A stretch of DNA of 64,000 nt, taken from the NCBI RefSeq assembly GCF_963676685.1, contig NC_092354.1, positions 66,662,241 through 66,726,240 on the forward strand, read 5' to 3'. The DNA comes from Mytilus edulis. Its lineage: Eukaryota > Mollusca > Bivalvia > Mytilida > Mytilidae. A model generated the notes under the pieces. It worked only from the letters and a program-made list of their open reading frames with translations. It was not told the DNA's origin and searched no databases. Shown here piece after piece: positions 1-9,353 of the stretch (position 1 is the stretch's first letter; each line of letters starts with the position of its first letter). A program made the position numbers and the translations under genes.

Positions 1-343
1 TTGTTGGTCTATAATGTTCTTAGTTACAAAATTGTTATATGTTGTACCTCTTATATGTCGTTTGGGTTTTTTGAAGAAGCAAAGAAGAATGATTGATTTT
101 GTTTGTAGCCTAATGTCCAGGGGCAAATGTTTCCTTCATATTCTGATTGAGTATATTTTTCTGACGTCCCAGACTCCCAGATATCATTATAATTGTTATG
201 GATGAGTCTGTCTAAAATGTCGAGATTGTGCAAATGTACATAGTTTTTTTTACTTCAGTTACAAAACACGTATTTCATTAATATCCCATAATTCATCCAC
301 TGTACAATTTTCGTTTGAACATGTTATGACAGAATCTTAAATC
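1..343. other. no gene seen
   Basis: AT-rich sequence. The only open frames are about 60 codons long, on opposite strands and overlapping, without a recognisable domain. I see no tRNA or other structured RNA here. Confidence 0.6.
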
Positions 344-745
344 ATGAATGTAATCCAAGGCAAACAAGGTAAATTACGATTAAAATTCCATGAATTAAAT
401 GCAGAGTTATATTTTAGGAAGAGACTGTTACAATCGGGAAACGAAGCAATGTATATAGCTATTCTATTGCTAACACAATGTGACTATCCTGTAACGAATC
501 CAGGTCCCCGGGCTCCAAAATACCCATGTGGACTCTGTCAAAAATCAGTCAAAACTATAGACCAAGCTGTCATGTGTGATACGTGTGACACATGGTTCCA
601 CATTAACTGCGAAAACATAAGCGAAGACATCTATAACCGCTTAATTAATTCAAATTGCTCCAGGTATTGTACAAATTGTGGACTACCCCGTTTTGCCACC
701 AGCTTATTTGAATCAATGTTAATACCTGAAAATTTAAATTCATAA
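344..745 (+). CDS. PHD-finger segment of the LINE
   Basis: A 133-codon frame with a C4HC3 zinc finger. The pattern is CGLC, then CDTC, then WFHINC, then CTNC near the C-terminus, the classical PHD spacing with the Trp two residues before the His. In host proteins PHD fingers read histone tails. In animal LINEs a PHD finger is a known optional domain of the first ORF or of the N-terminus of the endonuclease-RT protein, and its position upstream of endonuclease and RT remains here fits that. The frame ends at a TAA at 743-745, but Ser/Lys/Thr-rich codons continue beyond it, so the stop may be a lesion. A host PHD gene is less likely because no other chromatin domain is present. Confidence 0.6.
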   Translation: MNVIQGKQGKLRLKFHELNAELYFRKRLLQSGNEAMYIAILLLTQCDYPVTNPGPRAPKYPCGLCQKSVKTIDQAVMCDTCDTWFHINCENISEDIYNRLINSNCSRYCTNCGLPRFATSLFESMLIPENLNS

Positions 746-1009
746 AACACATTAGATGAATGTAACGAGTCATTGAACTATAGTAATCCAGGTTCACCTC
801 AAATGACATCTTCACCAAAATCAATCATTACTAAGAAAACAACAAAACACAAAAAAGACCACTACCATCTGACACAGAAAAAAAAATAGAATTGATAATA
901 ACTGTCAATCATTGAGAAGGAGAAAACGACATCTTCCTGACAGCTGTAGGAAAAATACAACCACATATAATAATAGGTATTTAATCATGGCTTGCCCCAT
1001 CAATTAAAA

Positions 1010-1135
1010 ATGGAGACATATTCCCTGATGGATTCAAAATGAATGTATACAGAAAGGATAGACAATCCGGTAAAAACGGCGGAGTCTTTGTAGCCATCAC
1101 ATTCTTGAGTGAAGAAGCAGTAGAACTTCAGAGTA
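1010..1135 (+). pseudogene. endonuclease-domain remnant of the LINE
   Basis: Read on the plus strand, this short stretch gives DIFPDGFKMNVYRKDR followed by a Gly-Gly-Val-Phe-Val-Ala segment. That matches the part of LINE APE endonucleases where a 'YRKDR...GGGV' block follows a (D/L)FP motif. The rest of the domain is missing, and the sequence reaches the N-terminal RT region within about 150 bases, so an internal deletion removed most of the nuclease. Confidence 0.5.
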
Positions 1136-1267
1136 ATGCTGAAACAAAGATTACATTGCACTCGGGTAATAAAATCTTTGTAAGATATACCATCCACACA
1201 CAACAGACATAAACTCAACATCGTTGCACCAGATGATAAACCAAATCCAAAGACATTTTTCTCTTTT

Positions 1268-3090
1268 TTGAAATGCATGAGGAAAGAAACAGCTGGAGTC
1301 CCACCATTGCAACATGAAGGACAAACACCAAACGACACAGTTGACAAAGCAAACATATTAAACTACCAATTACAATCAGTGTTTACTGAAGACAACAAAA
1401 CTGAAATACCAAATATGGGAAATAAAAAATTCAACAGAATGAATGACATCAACATCACAATAAATGGAGTAGAAAAGCTGCTGAAAGAACTCAACCCTAA
1501 CAATGCAAGTGGGTCAGACCATCTCACCCCAAAAATACTGAAAGAACTCCATCACGAATTAGCTGCAACAGTCACTTTCTTGTTCAATGAATCAATGTTT
1601 CTAGGAAAAACACCAACAGACTGGAAACCCGCATTTGTTTGTCCAATCTACAAGAAAGGGCCACGCCATGAAACAGCAAACGACAGGCCTGTCTCATAAA
1701 CCTGCATCCTTTGCAAGTTAATGGAGCATATCGTAGTATCCAATGTCTAGAAACTAATAAAATACTATCCGAATTTTAACACGGCTTAAGAAGTAAGAGA
1801 TCGTGTGAGACACAACTCATAGGCCTGATACATGATCTCACATGTACGATGGACTTAAAGACACAAACAGATATGATAGTCATGGACTTTGCAAAAGGCA
1901 TTTGATACATGTAAAGTCAGCCATCCACGCCTGCTATACAAGCTCAGACACTATGGGATAAGAGGTAAAAATCACAAATGGATCTCAGCATTTTTAGACA
2001 ACAGAACACAGGCAGTTGTACTGGAAAATAAGTATTCAGACAAAGTTGGAGTAACATCTGGAGTACCCCAAGACAGTGTACTTGGACCGGTCATTTTCCT
2101 TATCTTCATCAATGACATCACTGATGATATACAGTAAATAATCCGTCTGTTTGCTGATGATTGCACCATCTATCGGCCAATTAGAACAAACAAAGAGCAA
2201 GCCATCCTTCAAAAAGATCTGACTACCCTGACGGAATGGGAACAGAAATGGAAAATGTATTTTATGTCAGCAAATGCAACGTAATGCACCTAACAAGATC
2301 TAAAAACCTAATAAACCAAATAACATGCATGGTAAACAACTAGAAGCAGTCACAGACACGAACTACTTGGGACTCACCATCAATGATGACTTTAGCTGGA
2401 ACCTACACATACACAACGTTGTAGCCAGTGCAAACCAAGCACAAGGAATGCTTAGCAGAAACATCAAAAAGCTCCACAACAAACAAAAACCAATTCTGTC
2501 AACGCACTTATAAGACCAAGAGTGGAATATAGAGCAGCCATATGGACTTCCTATACGCATGAAAATATTTACAAAAAGAGCGGGTACAAAGAAGAGCAGC
2601 TCGCTATATTTTCAACGACTACAGTAACGAATCGAGTGTCACAAGCATGATAAGCAAGCTTAACTAGATACATTTACCTCTCTACCAACGAAGAGTGAAC
2701 ATCAGATTATGCCTATTTTACAAAATTGTAAATGGACTAGTAGCAATACCAACAGATACTTACCTCATCCTACTTAATAGAACATCAAGACACTACAATA
2801 CCATGGCATACACCATCTTCAGCCCAAGACAGACTCACTACAAATTCTCATTTTTTCCAAAACAGTGATAGTCCGAATTACAGGAATTGACAGTGAAAGC
2901 TCCCACTATCGAAGCTTTCAAGACACTGGTTACCTAGATGATGGAATGTGTTTATCCTGCACCAACTGTACAGCATGCACCATATTTTTTAATCTTTGAT
3001 CTTTTATATTAAATAGACATTACCCAGCAGAAGTTTAATTTTTAATTATACGTCAGTTACATCAGACGTGAATATAGATAGTAATACTCC
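1268..3090 (+). pseudogene. LINE reverse transcriptase, broken
   Basis: Recognisable RT blocks in order: NPNNASGSDHLTPKILKEL (1490-1555), the 'DWKPAFVCPIYKKG' block (1620-1660), a damaged 'DFAKAFDT..VSH..LL.KL..YGI' block (1880-1960), TSGVPQDSVLGPVIFLIFIND (2050-2120), the catalytic FADD (about 2150-2165, RLFADDCTIY), then a 'YLGLTINDDFSW..HI' block (2365-2415) and a C-terminal tail to about 3090. FADD is intact, but stop codons and frame changes lie between the blocks (near 1697, 1895, 2137, 2285 and 2513). The family copies RNA by target-primed reverse transcription; this copy cannot make a full enzyme. Confidence 0.8.
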
Positions 3091-3136
3091 CTCAACTTGA
3101 AACTGTGAATCGTCGAAGTTTAGATATGTTTCCTAT

Positions 3137-4947
3137 GGCCATGTTATTACAGGGGACCTCAATATCGTCCAGGACAGAGAGGTTAAAAACTTTTTGAAAA
3201 ATAGACCAAAATATCGTCCTCCATCTAAAATAGATTGGAAAGAGTGTCGTCAAGTCACCAAAGATGCTCTTTCTTCATTTTGTAAAAAATGGTGTAAACG
3301 GGAAAAATCGGATAAGAAATATCTTGATTCTTATTTAAATAAATGTATGAATGTGGTAGATAAGAGAATATCACATTTTGAAAATAATTTAGAAGTAAAA
3401 AATAGAGTACATAATACACCTATTTCCAGAATAAGAAATAAACTTCAAATACTTTCAATTTGAAAGCGGTTTGTGTTTGTACCGGCCGACAAAGCAGCCA
3501 ACATTGTGGTGGTGGTATGCCGTAAATACTACACGGACGTTCTTAAGAATGAAATTTTAAATTCATCTACATTCAAATCCATCCGCTCCACAGAGAGTCA
3601 TATAGTAAACAAGCATATCACAACCACATCAAAGCTTAGGGCTTCCTCTGAACATTTGAAGGTCCCTACTATGTATTGGCTGCACAAAAACCCATTTAAA
3701 TATCGTTTCATCTCGGCCTCTAGTAAGTGTTCTACAACTAATCTTTCAGTGCTCTTAACAAGTTCGTTAACTACTATTAAAGAGCTTATCATAAACTATT
3801 GTAATAAAATATATGAACATAGTGGTATAAATCATTTTTGGAGTGTAAAAAATTCTTTGGATGTTTTAGATAAATTACGTGCTTTTGATGGTCCTTTTGA
3901 TTCTGTTAATAGTTTCTTTACACTGCACTTCCACACTATCTTATTAAACAAAAGTTTTCCTATTTAATTAAATGGCCGTTTGGTAAAGCTGAATGTAGAT
4001 ATATTTGCTGCAACTCACTCAAAACCTTCTTTTCAAATGAAAAAGGTAAATATGCTAGATATACTTACTGGAGGTGTGATGAAATGATTGAAGCTGCTAA
4101 TTTTCTCCTTGATAATATTATGTACGTCTCGGCAACAAAGTTTATCGACAGGTTGTAAGTATCCCCATGGGAACTAATTGTGCCCCTTTAATAGCAGACT
4201 TGTTTTTGTAATGTTACGAATCACAGTTTATGACTAAACTCCGTAAAGACCCATCGAAATTGCATTTAATTGATTAATTCAACAACACTTACCGTTATCT
4301 TGATGATATTTTTTCGTTAAATAATCAAGAATTTTTTAAATATACTGCTGAAAATTTACCCCAAAGGAACTTACTTTAAAAAAAATCACATTTATTCGGT
4401 AATAACTGTCCTTTCCTAGATTTTGATATTTCGGTTTTAAACAGGAAACTCCACACTAAAATTTACGACAAAAGAGACGATTTTTCGTTCCCTATTGTTA
4501 ATTTTCCATTTTTTAATGGTGATGTTCCTTTGGCACCATCTTACGGTGTTTATATTTCACAACTTGTTCGCTATGCCCGTGTCTGTTGTGACGTTTTTAA
4601 TTTTAACGAACGCAACCTATGTATTACTGGTAAATTATTAAACCAGGGATATCGTTCCCATAAATTACTTAAAACCTTTACTAAATTTTTCCATAGATAT
4701 AAAGATTTGGTTTGAAGTTTGGTTGTACCTGTAGAAAACTTATTTCAAACGGGATAGCACATCCTCATTTTTACGGAAATGTTGTTAACTGTGCCAAGAA
4801 ATTTAGAAATGATCCATGTAAACTTGTCGCTCCTTTAAATAAACTTATTCGAAAAGGTTACCTATTCAACACTGTAGTAAGATCATTGAATATTGTTTTT
4901 ATTGGTATACATATTGATTTTGTTATCAGTAAATTAAAAGCTAACTA
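3137..4947 (+). pseudogene. Penelope-like reverse transcriptase, broken
   Basis: Blocks in order: GHVITGDLNIV (3137-3170) and KNRPKYRPPSKIDWKE (3194-3245); FVPADKAANIVVV (3473-3512); a 'PTMYWLHKNPFKYRFIS' block (3663-3717); FWSVKNSLDVLDKLRA (about 3835-3885); IPMGTNCAPLIADLFL (4158-4207); the catalytic YLDD at 4296-4307; FLDFDISVLNRK (about 4414-4448); then APSYGVYISQLVRYARV (4533-4583), and a C-terminal block ending NKLIRKGY..NTVVRSLN (4837-4890). Stops and frameshifts interrupt it, for example at 3461, 3966, 4208, 4272 and 4714. The YxDD box is intact, so decay is mostly outside the active site. Another RT order with similar blocks is the main alternative. Confidence 0.65.
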
Positions 4948-5555
4948 AATATTACTTGTATGTTATATACATAAACAAATATTCATGGATCTACAATATG
5001 TCGATACCTGTAACTTTGCATTGCACAAGGTCGTGTTTTTCTCTGGCTGTTTATGACGTCTTTACACTTAATCCATTGGATGTTGGGTGTGTACGGATTG
5101 ATAGTTTAGTCTACCCGGCCACGTCTACTTGTATTTTTGTCCATCTGATGAGTTAAGCCTTTTTCAACTGATTTTTATAGTTCGTTCGTATGTTGTACTG
5201 TTACACCACTGTCCCAGGTTAGGGGAGGGTTGGGATCCCGCTAACATGTTTAACCCCGCCACATCATTTATGTATGTGCCTGTCCCAAGTCAGGAGCCTG
5301 TAACTCAGTGGTTGTCGTTTGCTTATGTGTTACATATTTGTTTTTCGTTCATTTTTTTTACATAAATAAGGCCGTTAGATTTCTCGTTTGAATTGTTTAA
5401 CATTGTCTTATCGGGGCCTATTATAGCTGACTATGCGGTATGGGCTTTGCTCATTGTTAAAGGCCGTACGGTGACCAATAATTGTTAATGTCTGTGTCAT
5501 TTTGGTCTTTTGTGGATAATTGTCTCATTGGTAATCATACCACATCTTTTTTTTT
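4948..5555 (+). repeat. tail A, copy 1 (3' region of Penelope-like element)
   Basis: Non-coding 3' segment directly downstream of RT codons. Landmarks in order: GATGAGTTAAGCC, GGGATCCCGCTAACATG, TTTAACCCCGCCACAT, GTCAGGAGCCTGTAA, GGGGCCTATTATAGCTGACT, GGCCGTACGGTGACC, and the terminal GTCTCATTGGTAATCATACC. These landmarks identify the other, mostly 5'-truncated copies listed below as tail A. Confidence 0.8.
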
Positions 5556-5846
5556 ATATTACCAACAACTACGTAACGCACCAGTATTGAGTACTCATTA
5601 TTGAGTTTAACTACTATATCTAAGAAGAAGAAGAAGAACGTAAACCACGTTGTTTAAGTGCAATCATATACAAATATTTCTCCGATGAGTTGGATAACCT
5701 CTCTATCCGCTTTGATATTTGTACATGTAACGTTTGATCAGTAGAAATATAGAACATCTGCTAATATACAGTAAAGTAATTGAAACTGATTTTTTTTCTA
5801 AATTCTAAGATGCCCTTTCTGTAGTGACGTCATTTATTTGGAACTG
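5556..5846. other. no gene seen; AAG microsatellite
   Basis: Unique-looking AT-rich sequence with a short AAG microsatellite near 5622-5637. Nothing coding recognised. Confidence 0.5.
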
Positions 5847-5926
5847 TTCTATAGTCCTGACTGATTTAGTCAGTTCTGCTGACAGTTCTACGGTTAGAAT
5901 TGATTTGGACAGTTCTACCCTAGAAC
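5847..5926. repeat. CAGTTCTA/TAGAACTG array, left part
   Basis: Degenerate tandem motif of the form ACAGTTCTACCTAGAACTG, itself a palindrome (AGTTCTA..TAGAACT). It resumes at 8825, on the far side of the helicase-carrying transposon, so the transposon sits inside one array. Confidence 0.7.
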
Positions 5927-6190
5927 CACAGGCACTTGTCTCAGAAATAAATTTCATATATACCTTAATATAACACAAGGTACTTAACTAAATTTTTTGA
6001 AAAATGACACCCAGTCCCGAATTCCCGTTATTTTTCGATTTCTCGGTTGTCAAACCTACTTAAACTTAATATGCCGTAAATCTTAATTGATTTATCTACA
6101 CAATGGTATATGACACGACTATCATTGTTGTCGGTCATCGGGATTTTTTTTTTTTTTTGCATACGTCTTTTAAAGCTTTGGCAACACCCA
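5927..6190 (+). repeat. left terminal inverted repeat of the helicase element
   Basis: It pairs with 8541-8824 over its whole length with scattered mismatches. The shared block includes GACACCCAGT, CGAATTCCCGTTATTTTTCG, TCTCGGTTGTCAAACCTACT and GCTTTGGCAACACC. The left copy has a longer T run (about 6146-6160) and lacks about 27 bases present in the right copy. Confidence 0.85.
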
Positions 6191-6318
6191 GTTCGCATGC
6201 AATTTTATACAGGTTTCTCATTGTGTCAATCGTCTGGCTAAAAATAAATGTGGGAAATTTTGTTCAATTTATAACTCTACATTAGTGTCGTTTTGTACAC
6301 GTGTGTTTCATAACAAAA

Positions 6319-7524
6319 TGAATGTCAAACAGCTTATAGCATTGAATGAGGTAAAAAATGGTCATAACCTTTTGCTTCTGGGGCAAAGTGGAACGGGGAA
6401 GAGCCATTTGGTCTGTACTATAGAACAAGAACTAAAAAAAGGGGAAAGACGCGCAGTCACAGGAACAACGGGAGTGACTTCCTTGAATATAGGTGGGACT
6501 ACTGTCCATTCTTGGTCCGGGATAGCAGATGGTCATTTTTCTAATGACAAACTATTATAAAAATTGACTATTAATGAACATTTTCAAAAATACAAATTGA
6601 ACATCAGGCAAACAGATGTTTTGATTCTAGATGACATATCAATGCTTTCTGCTAAAATGTTTAATCAGATTGAATTTATATGTAGAAAAATCAGAGATAG
6701 TGATTTTTATTTTGGAGGCATACAAATAATTGGGTCAGGAGATTTTTTTTCAGCTCCCTTCAGTTCCAGATTTACTTAACCAAGACCCTGGAGAATTTTG
6801 TTTCAAGTCTGATGTTTTTAAAAATGTATTTAGACACAAAATAGTGCTCGATAAAGTAATGCGTCAAGATGAACCTAATTTTGTGAAGGCCATACATGAT
6901 ATTTCAAGAGGAGAGCTACCAACTAATTACGCATAACTTGTTAAAACGTCTCCAAAGGCCACTTCCTCCTGGCAATGACCCGATCAGACTCTTTGCAAGA
7001 AATTTTGACAGAGAAGTGTATAATGCGTCACGTCACGCCTTCTTGGTCTAGAAGGAGATTTAAAATCATTTCATTCTCTTGATGAAGGAGACCCAACTAA
7101 ATTAAGGAAAATGTCTGTTGGTCAATCTTAACATTTAAAAATAAACTATCCAGTAATGTTGGTAAAAAATTTAAGTAAAAATCTTGTCAATGGGTTACAA
7201 AGAACTGTGTAGGAAATAAATACTGACAATACCACTGTCACTGTTAACTTTAATGGTTTGATAACAAACATAAAAAGAGAAATGTTCACAGTGTATAGTT
7301 CTATTGAAAACAAAGTTGTAGCTAGTAGACTACAAATACCATTAGTCTTGTCATATGGTGCGACTATTCATAAGGCACAAAGGCTAACTTTGGATAGAGT
7401 TGAGGTTGATTCTTCAAATATTGTTAAAGCAGAACAACTGAGTGTGGCAGTTGGTAGGGTAAGAAAAAAGAGAGGACTGAGATTGATTGATTTTCATACT
7501 AGAAATGTAATTAAACCTGGCTAA
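6319..7524 (+). pseudogene. PIF1-family DNA helicase, broken
   Basis: Superfamily 1B helicase of the PIF1 type. Motif I/Walker A is LLLLGQSGTGKSHL (about 6370-6411), motif Ia gives TGTTGVTSLNIGGTTVHSW, and motif II/Walker B is LILDDISML (about 6621-6648). Then come GDFFQLPSVPD (6739-6770), the MRQDEPNFVKAI block (about 6859-6894), PVMLVKNLS (7150-7177), GATIHKAQRLTLDRVEV (7357-7408) and the motif VI-like VAVGRVRKKRGLRL (about 7444-7485). Lesions: an in-frame TAA at 6558-6560, a one-base slip in the T run near 6742-6750, and several stops between 6934 and 7210. The translated family unwinds DNA 5' to 3'. Being the only gene between the inverted termini, it is presumably cargo or part of the transposition machinery. 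Confidence 0.8.
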
Positions 7525-8540
7525 AATATGTCTTGGTTAAATATAACCTTAGAAAAGGTGTTAAATATTACATGCATATTCAGGAAAAAATGAAATGAAT
7601 GGTTTTCCATGAAATATTTTATTAAAGGGAACATGACAGGCTCTTTTAACTAGTTGACTGTTTTAAAACCCGGTTCAAATATTTCATGCAAATTCAAGAC
7701 AAGAGATTGGTTATAACACATAGGTTATAATTCCAAATAACAGTTAATATAATGAGGCTATACTGGAATTTGTAGCAGTGGAAATTGCATCAGATATCAT
7801 TATGCCCCACAAAGCAAGAACATCATGCAACCAAATGTCAAGGATATAATTCACAGGCACTTGTCTCAGAATAAAAATTCATATATACGTTATATTAAGG
7901 TATATATGAATTTTTTTTTCTGAGACAAGTGCCTGTGATAGAATTATAGAACATTGTATCAGTGGGACCACAACCATAGTTATATGTCAACTTGATTTGA
8001 AGGCAGCTGCTGGAGAGTGACATCAATTTCAATCATACCATATCTCCTTATTTTGTGGGATAAGAATGTATATAGAATATAACCATATTCATTTACACGG
8101 TCTTGCAAGTTTAGGATTTTAAAAATGTCAATTTACCATTCAAATAAGGATTGGCATATGTTTTTGTTTTGTTTTCCCTACTCAAAATGATATCAAAATG
8201 TTAATAGAAATGTACATACCATGAACAAACAGCATTATTAGCTAAATACATCTTTTCATTCAGTTCCATACTTCAAAATTTCCCGCTTTTTAAACCTTTT
8301 GAAGTTATCTTAATATCTTATGTAAAGTCCAGAGAGAGTCTGAATGATGTCAATAAAATGGGAAAATCTGAGTTCTAAACTTACAAACTCCTGACACATT
8401 CGACAGACCTCAAAACACTTATTTGGGTTTGTTTCACATAATCTGTAAAGAATTTACAATAAAGATAATAATTTATAGTCAGAGGGAAGCTAACAGTTTT
8501 TATTTTAATATTTTTTTATAATAATTCAATCACTGCGGGC
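7525..8540. other. element interior, no further gene seen
   Basis: Non-coding stretch between helicase and right terminus. Apart from the nested palindromic MITE at 7852-7937, it is AT-rich and I recognise nothing in it. Confidence 0.5.
7852..7937. mobile_element. nested 86-bp palindromic MITE
   Basis: Starts CACAGGCACTTGTCTCAG and ends with its exact reverse complement. The arms also match inward (AAAATTCATATATAC against GTATATATGAATTTTT). Flanking 8-mers ATATAATT (7844-7851) and ATAGAATT (7938-7945) agree at 7 of 8 positions, consistent with an 8-bp target duplication. The ends are identical to those of the surrounding 2.9-kb element, so it is a deletion or fold-back derivative of that family inserted into a family member. 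Confidence 0.8.
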
Positions 8541-8824
8541 TTGGTGTTGCCAAAGCTTGAGACGTATGCAAAAAAAATCCCGATGACCGCCTTCTGAGGC
8601 CTGCTACTAATGATCCCGACAACAATGATAGTCGTGTCATATATCATTGTGTAGATAGATCCATTTAGATTCACTGCATATTAAGTTTAAGTAGGTTTGA
8701 CAACCGAGAAATCGAAAAATAACGGGAATTCGGAACTGGGTGTCATTTTTCAAAAAATTTAGTTAAGTACCTTGTGTTATAGTAAGGTATATATGACATT
8801 TTTTTTCTGAGACAAGTGCCTGTG
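8541..8824 (-). repeat. right terminal inverted repeat of the helicase element
   Basis: Reverse complement of 5927-6190. It carries an extra segment around 8585-8615 (GCCTTCTGAGGCCTGCTACT) that the left end lacks. Confidence 0.85.
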
Positions 8825-9012
8825 CCTAGAACAGATCCTGACAGTTTAAGACAGTTCTACCCTAGAACTGATTCTGACAGTTTTACCTAGAACTGATTTA
8901 GTCAGTCAGTTCTACCTAGAACTGATTCTGACAGTTCTATTTATAACAGTTCTATGTAGAACTGTTCTAGGACAGTTTAGAACAGTTCTATGACAGATTA
9001 TTCTGACAGTTC
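8825..9012. repeat. CAGTTCTA/TAGAACTG array, right part
   Basis: Continues the array of 5847-5926 with about eight degenerate units of roughly 25 bp around CAGTTCTACCTAGAACTG. Units contain CCTAGAAC, so the 8-bp duplication flanking the transposon is a natural piece of this array. Confidence 0.7.
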
Positions 9013-9044
9013 TGAGAGATTAGAAGTGATCTCCACTGTATAAT

Positions 9045-9270
9045 AAGTTTCCATCCATTTGTATATCATTCTATTCTACTATTCTAATAATAGTGCAGTA
9101 CAAGTGCATGGTGGACACTTTTCTGTAAAAAATCGATTTTTCTAATAGATTGGAATAAGAAGGCTTCATATTTTACCGCAAACACAATAACGGAGTTACC
9201 GACCCTTGCCGGGGTTGTTGCAAAACGTTCTTGATATATTCTTCCGCATGCTGTAACACAATTTTTCGAT
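9045..9270 (-). repeat. dispersed repeat, copy at 9 kb
   Basis: The reverse complement matches 18565-18790: shared blocks are GTGTCCACCATGCACTT, TACTGCACTATT, ATACAAATGGATG, GAAAAATCGATTT and GCGGAAGAATAT. Family unknown; non-coding. Confidence 0.7.
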
Positions 9271-9313
9271 ATGTGAGCAAATATATCATCAATGATTGTT
9301 TACTTATGTATGT

Positions 9314-9353
9314 CAGTCGGGGCACTTAGCGAACTCCATAATATTATGGAATT
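9314..9353 (+). repeat. 40-bp inverted terminus, left
   Basis: A 40-bp sequence beginning CAGTCGGGGCACTTAGCGAA and containing the palindrome CCATAATATTATGG. Its perfect reverse complement is at 35516-35555. The outside flank TATGTATGT (9305-9313) resembles TATGTATAT at 35556-35564. Confidence 0.7.

Larger units (their letters stand above)
344..3095 (+). mobile_element. decayed non-LTR retrotransposon (LINE)
   Basis: One element can be followed in order on the plus strand: a PHD-finger segment (344-745), a short endonuclease-like remnant (about 1010-1130), and reverse transcriptase from the thumb-proximal N-terminal part to a hydrophilic C-terminal tail (1268 to about 3090). Most of the endonuclease is deleted and the RT is cut by several stops and frameshifts, so the copy is inactive. 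The order (PHD, APE-type endonuclease, RT) fits a Jockey/CR1-like LINE; the exact clade cannot be given from reading alone. A Penelope-like element begins within about 50 bases of its 3' end. Confidence 0.75.
3137..5555 (+). mobile_element. 5'-truncated Penelope-like retroelement with 3' tail
   Basis: A retroelement distinct from the LINE: coding remains 3137-4947 run directly into a non-coding 3' segment (4948-5555) that ends in GTCTCATTGGTAATCATACC and a T-rich stretch. The coding part begins without an N-terminus, as expected from 5' truncation. A second 3' end of the same kind of RT lies at 61190-61985. I call it Penelope-like from the 'PADKxA' block and overall RT layout. No GIY-YIG endonuclease is visible, so the order-level assignment is provisional. 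Confidence 0.65.
5927..8824 (+). mobile_element. inverted-terminus DNA transposon with PIF1-type helicase
   Basis: A 2,898-bp element. Its ends are exact inverted copies starting CACAGGCACTTGTCTCAG (5927) and ending CTGAGACAAGTGCCTGTG (8824). The inverted similarity continues inward for about 270 bp. The 8-mer CCTAGAAC lies immediately outside both ends (5919-5926 and 8825-8832), as expected for a target-site duplication. The only recognisable coding content is a broken helicase (6319-7524); no transposase catalytic domain was seen. Eight-bp duplications occur in hAT, P, Merlin and KDZ-type elements; the termini do not let me choose. It may be non-autonomous and mobilised in trans. Confidence 0.75.

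Noticed and set aside
5128..5365. 78-codon frame and similar frames in tail A
   Set aside because: Recurring frames of a non-coding retroelement tail, broken differently in each copy.
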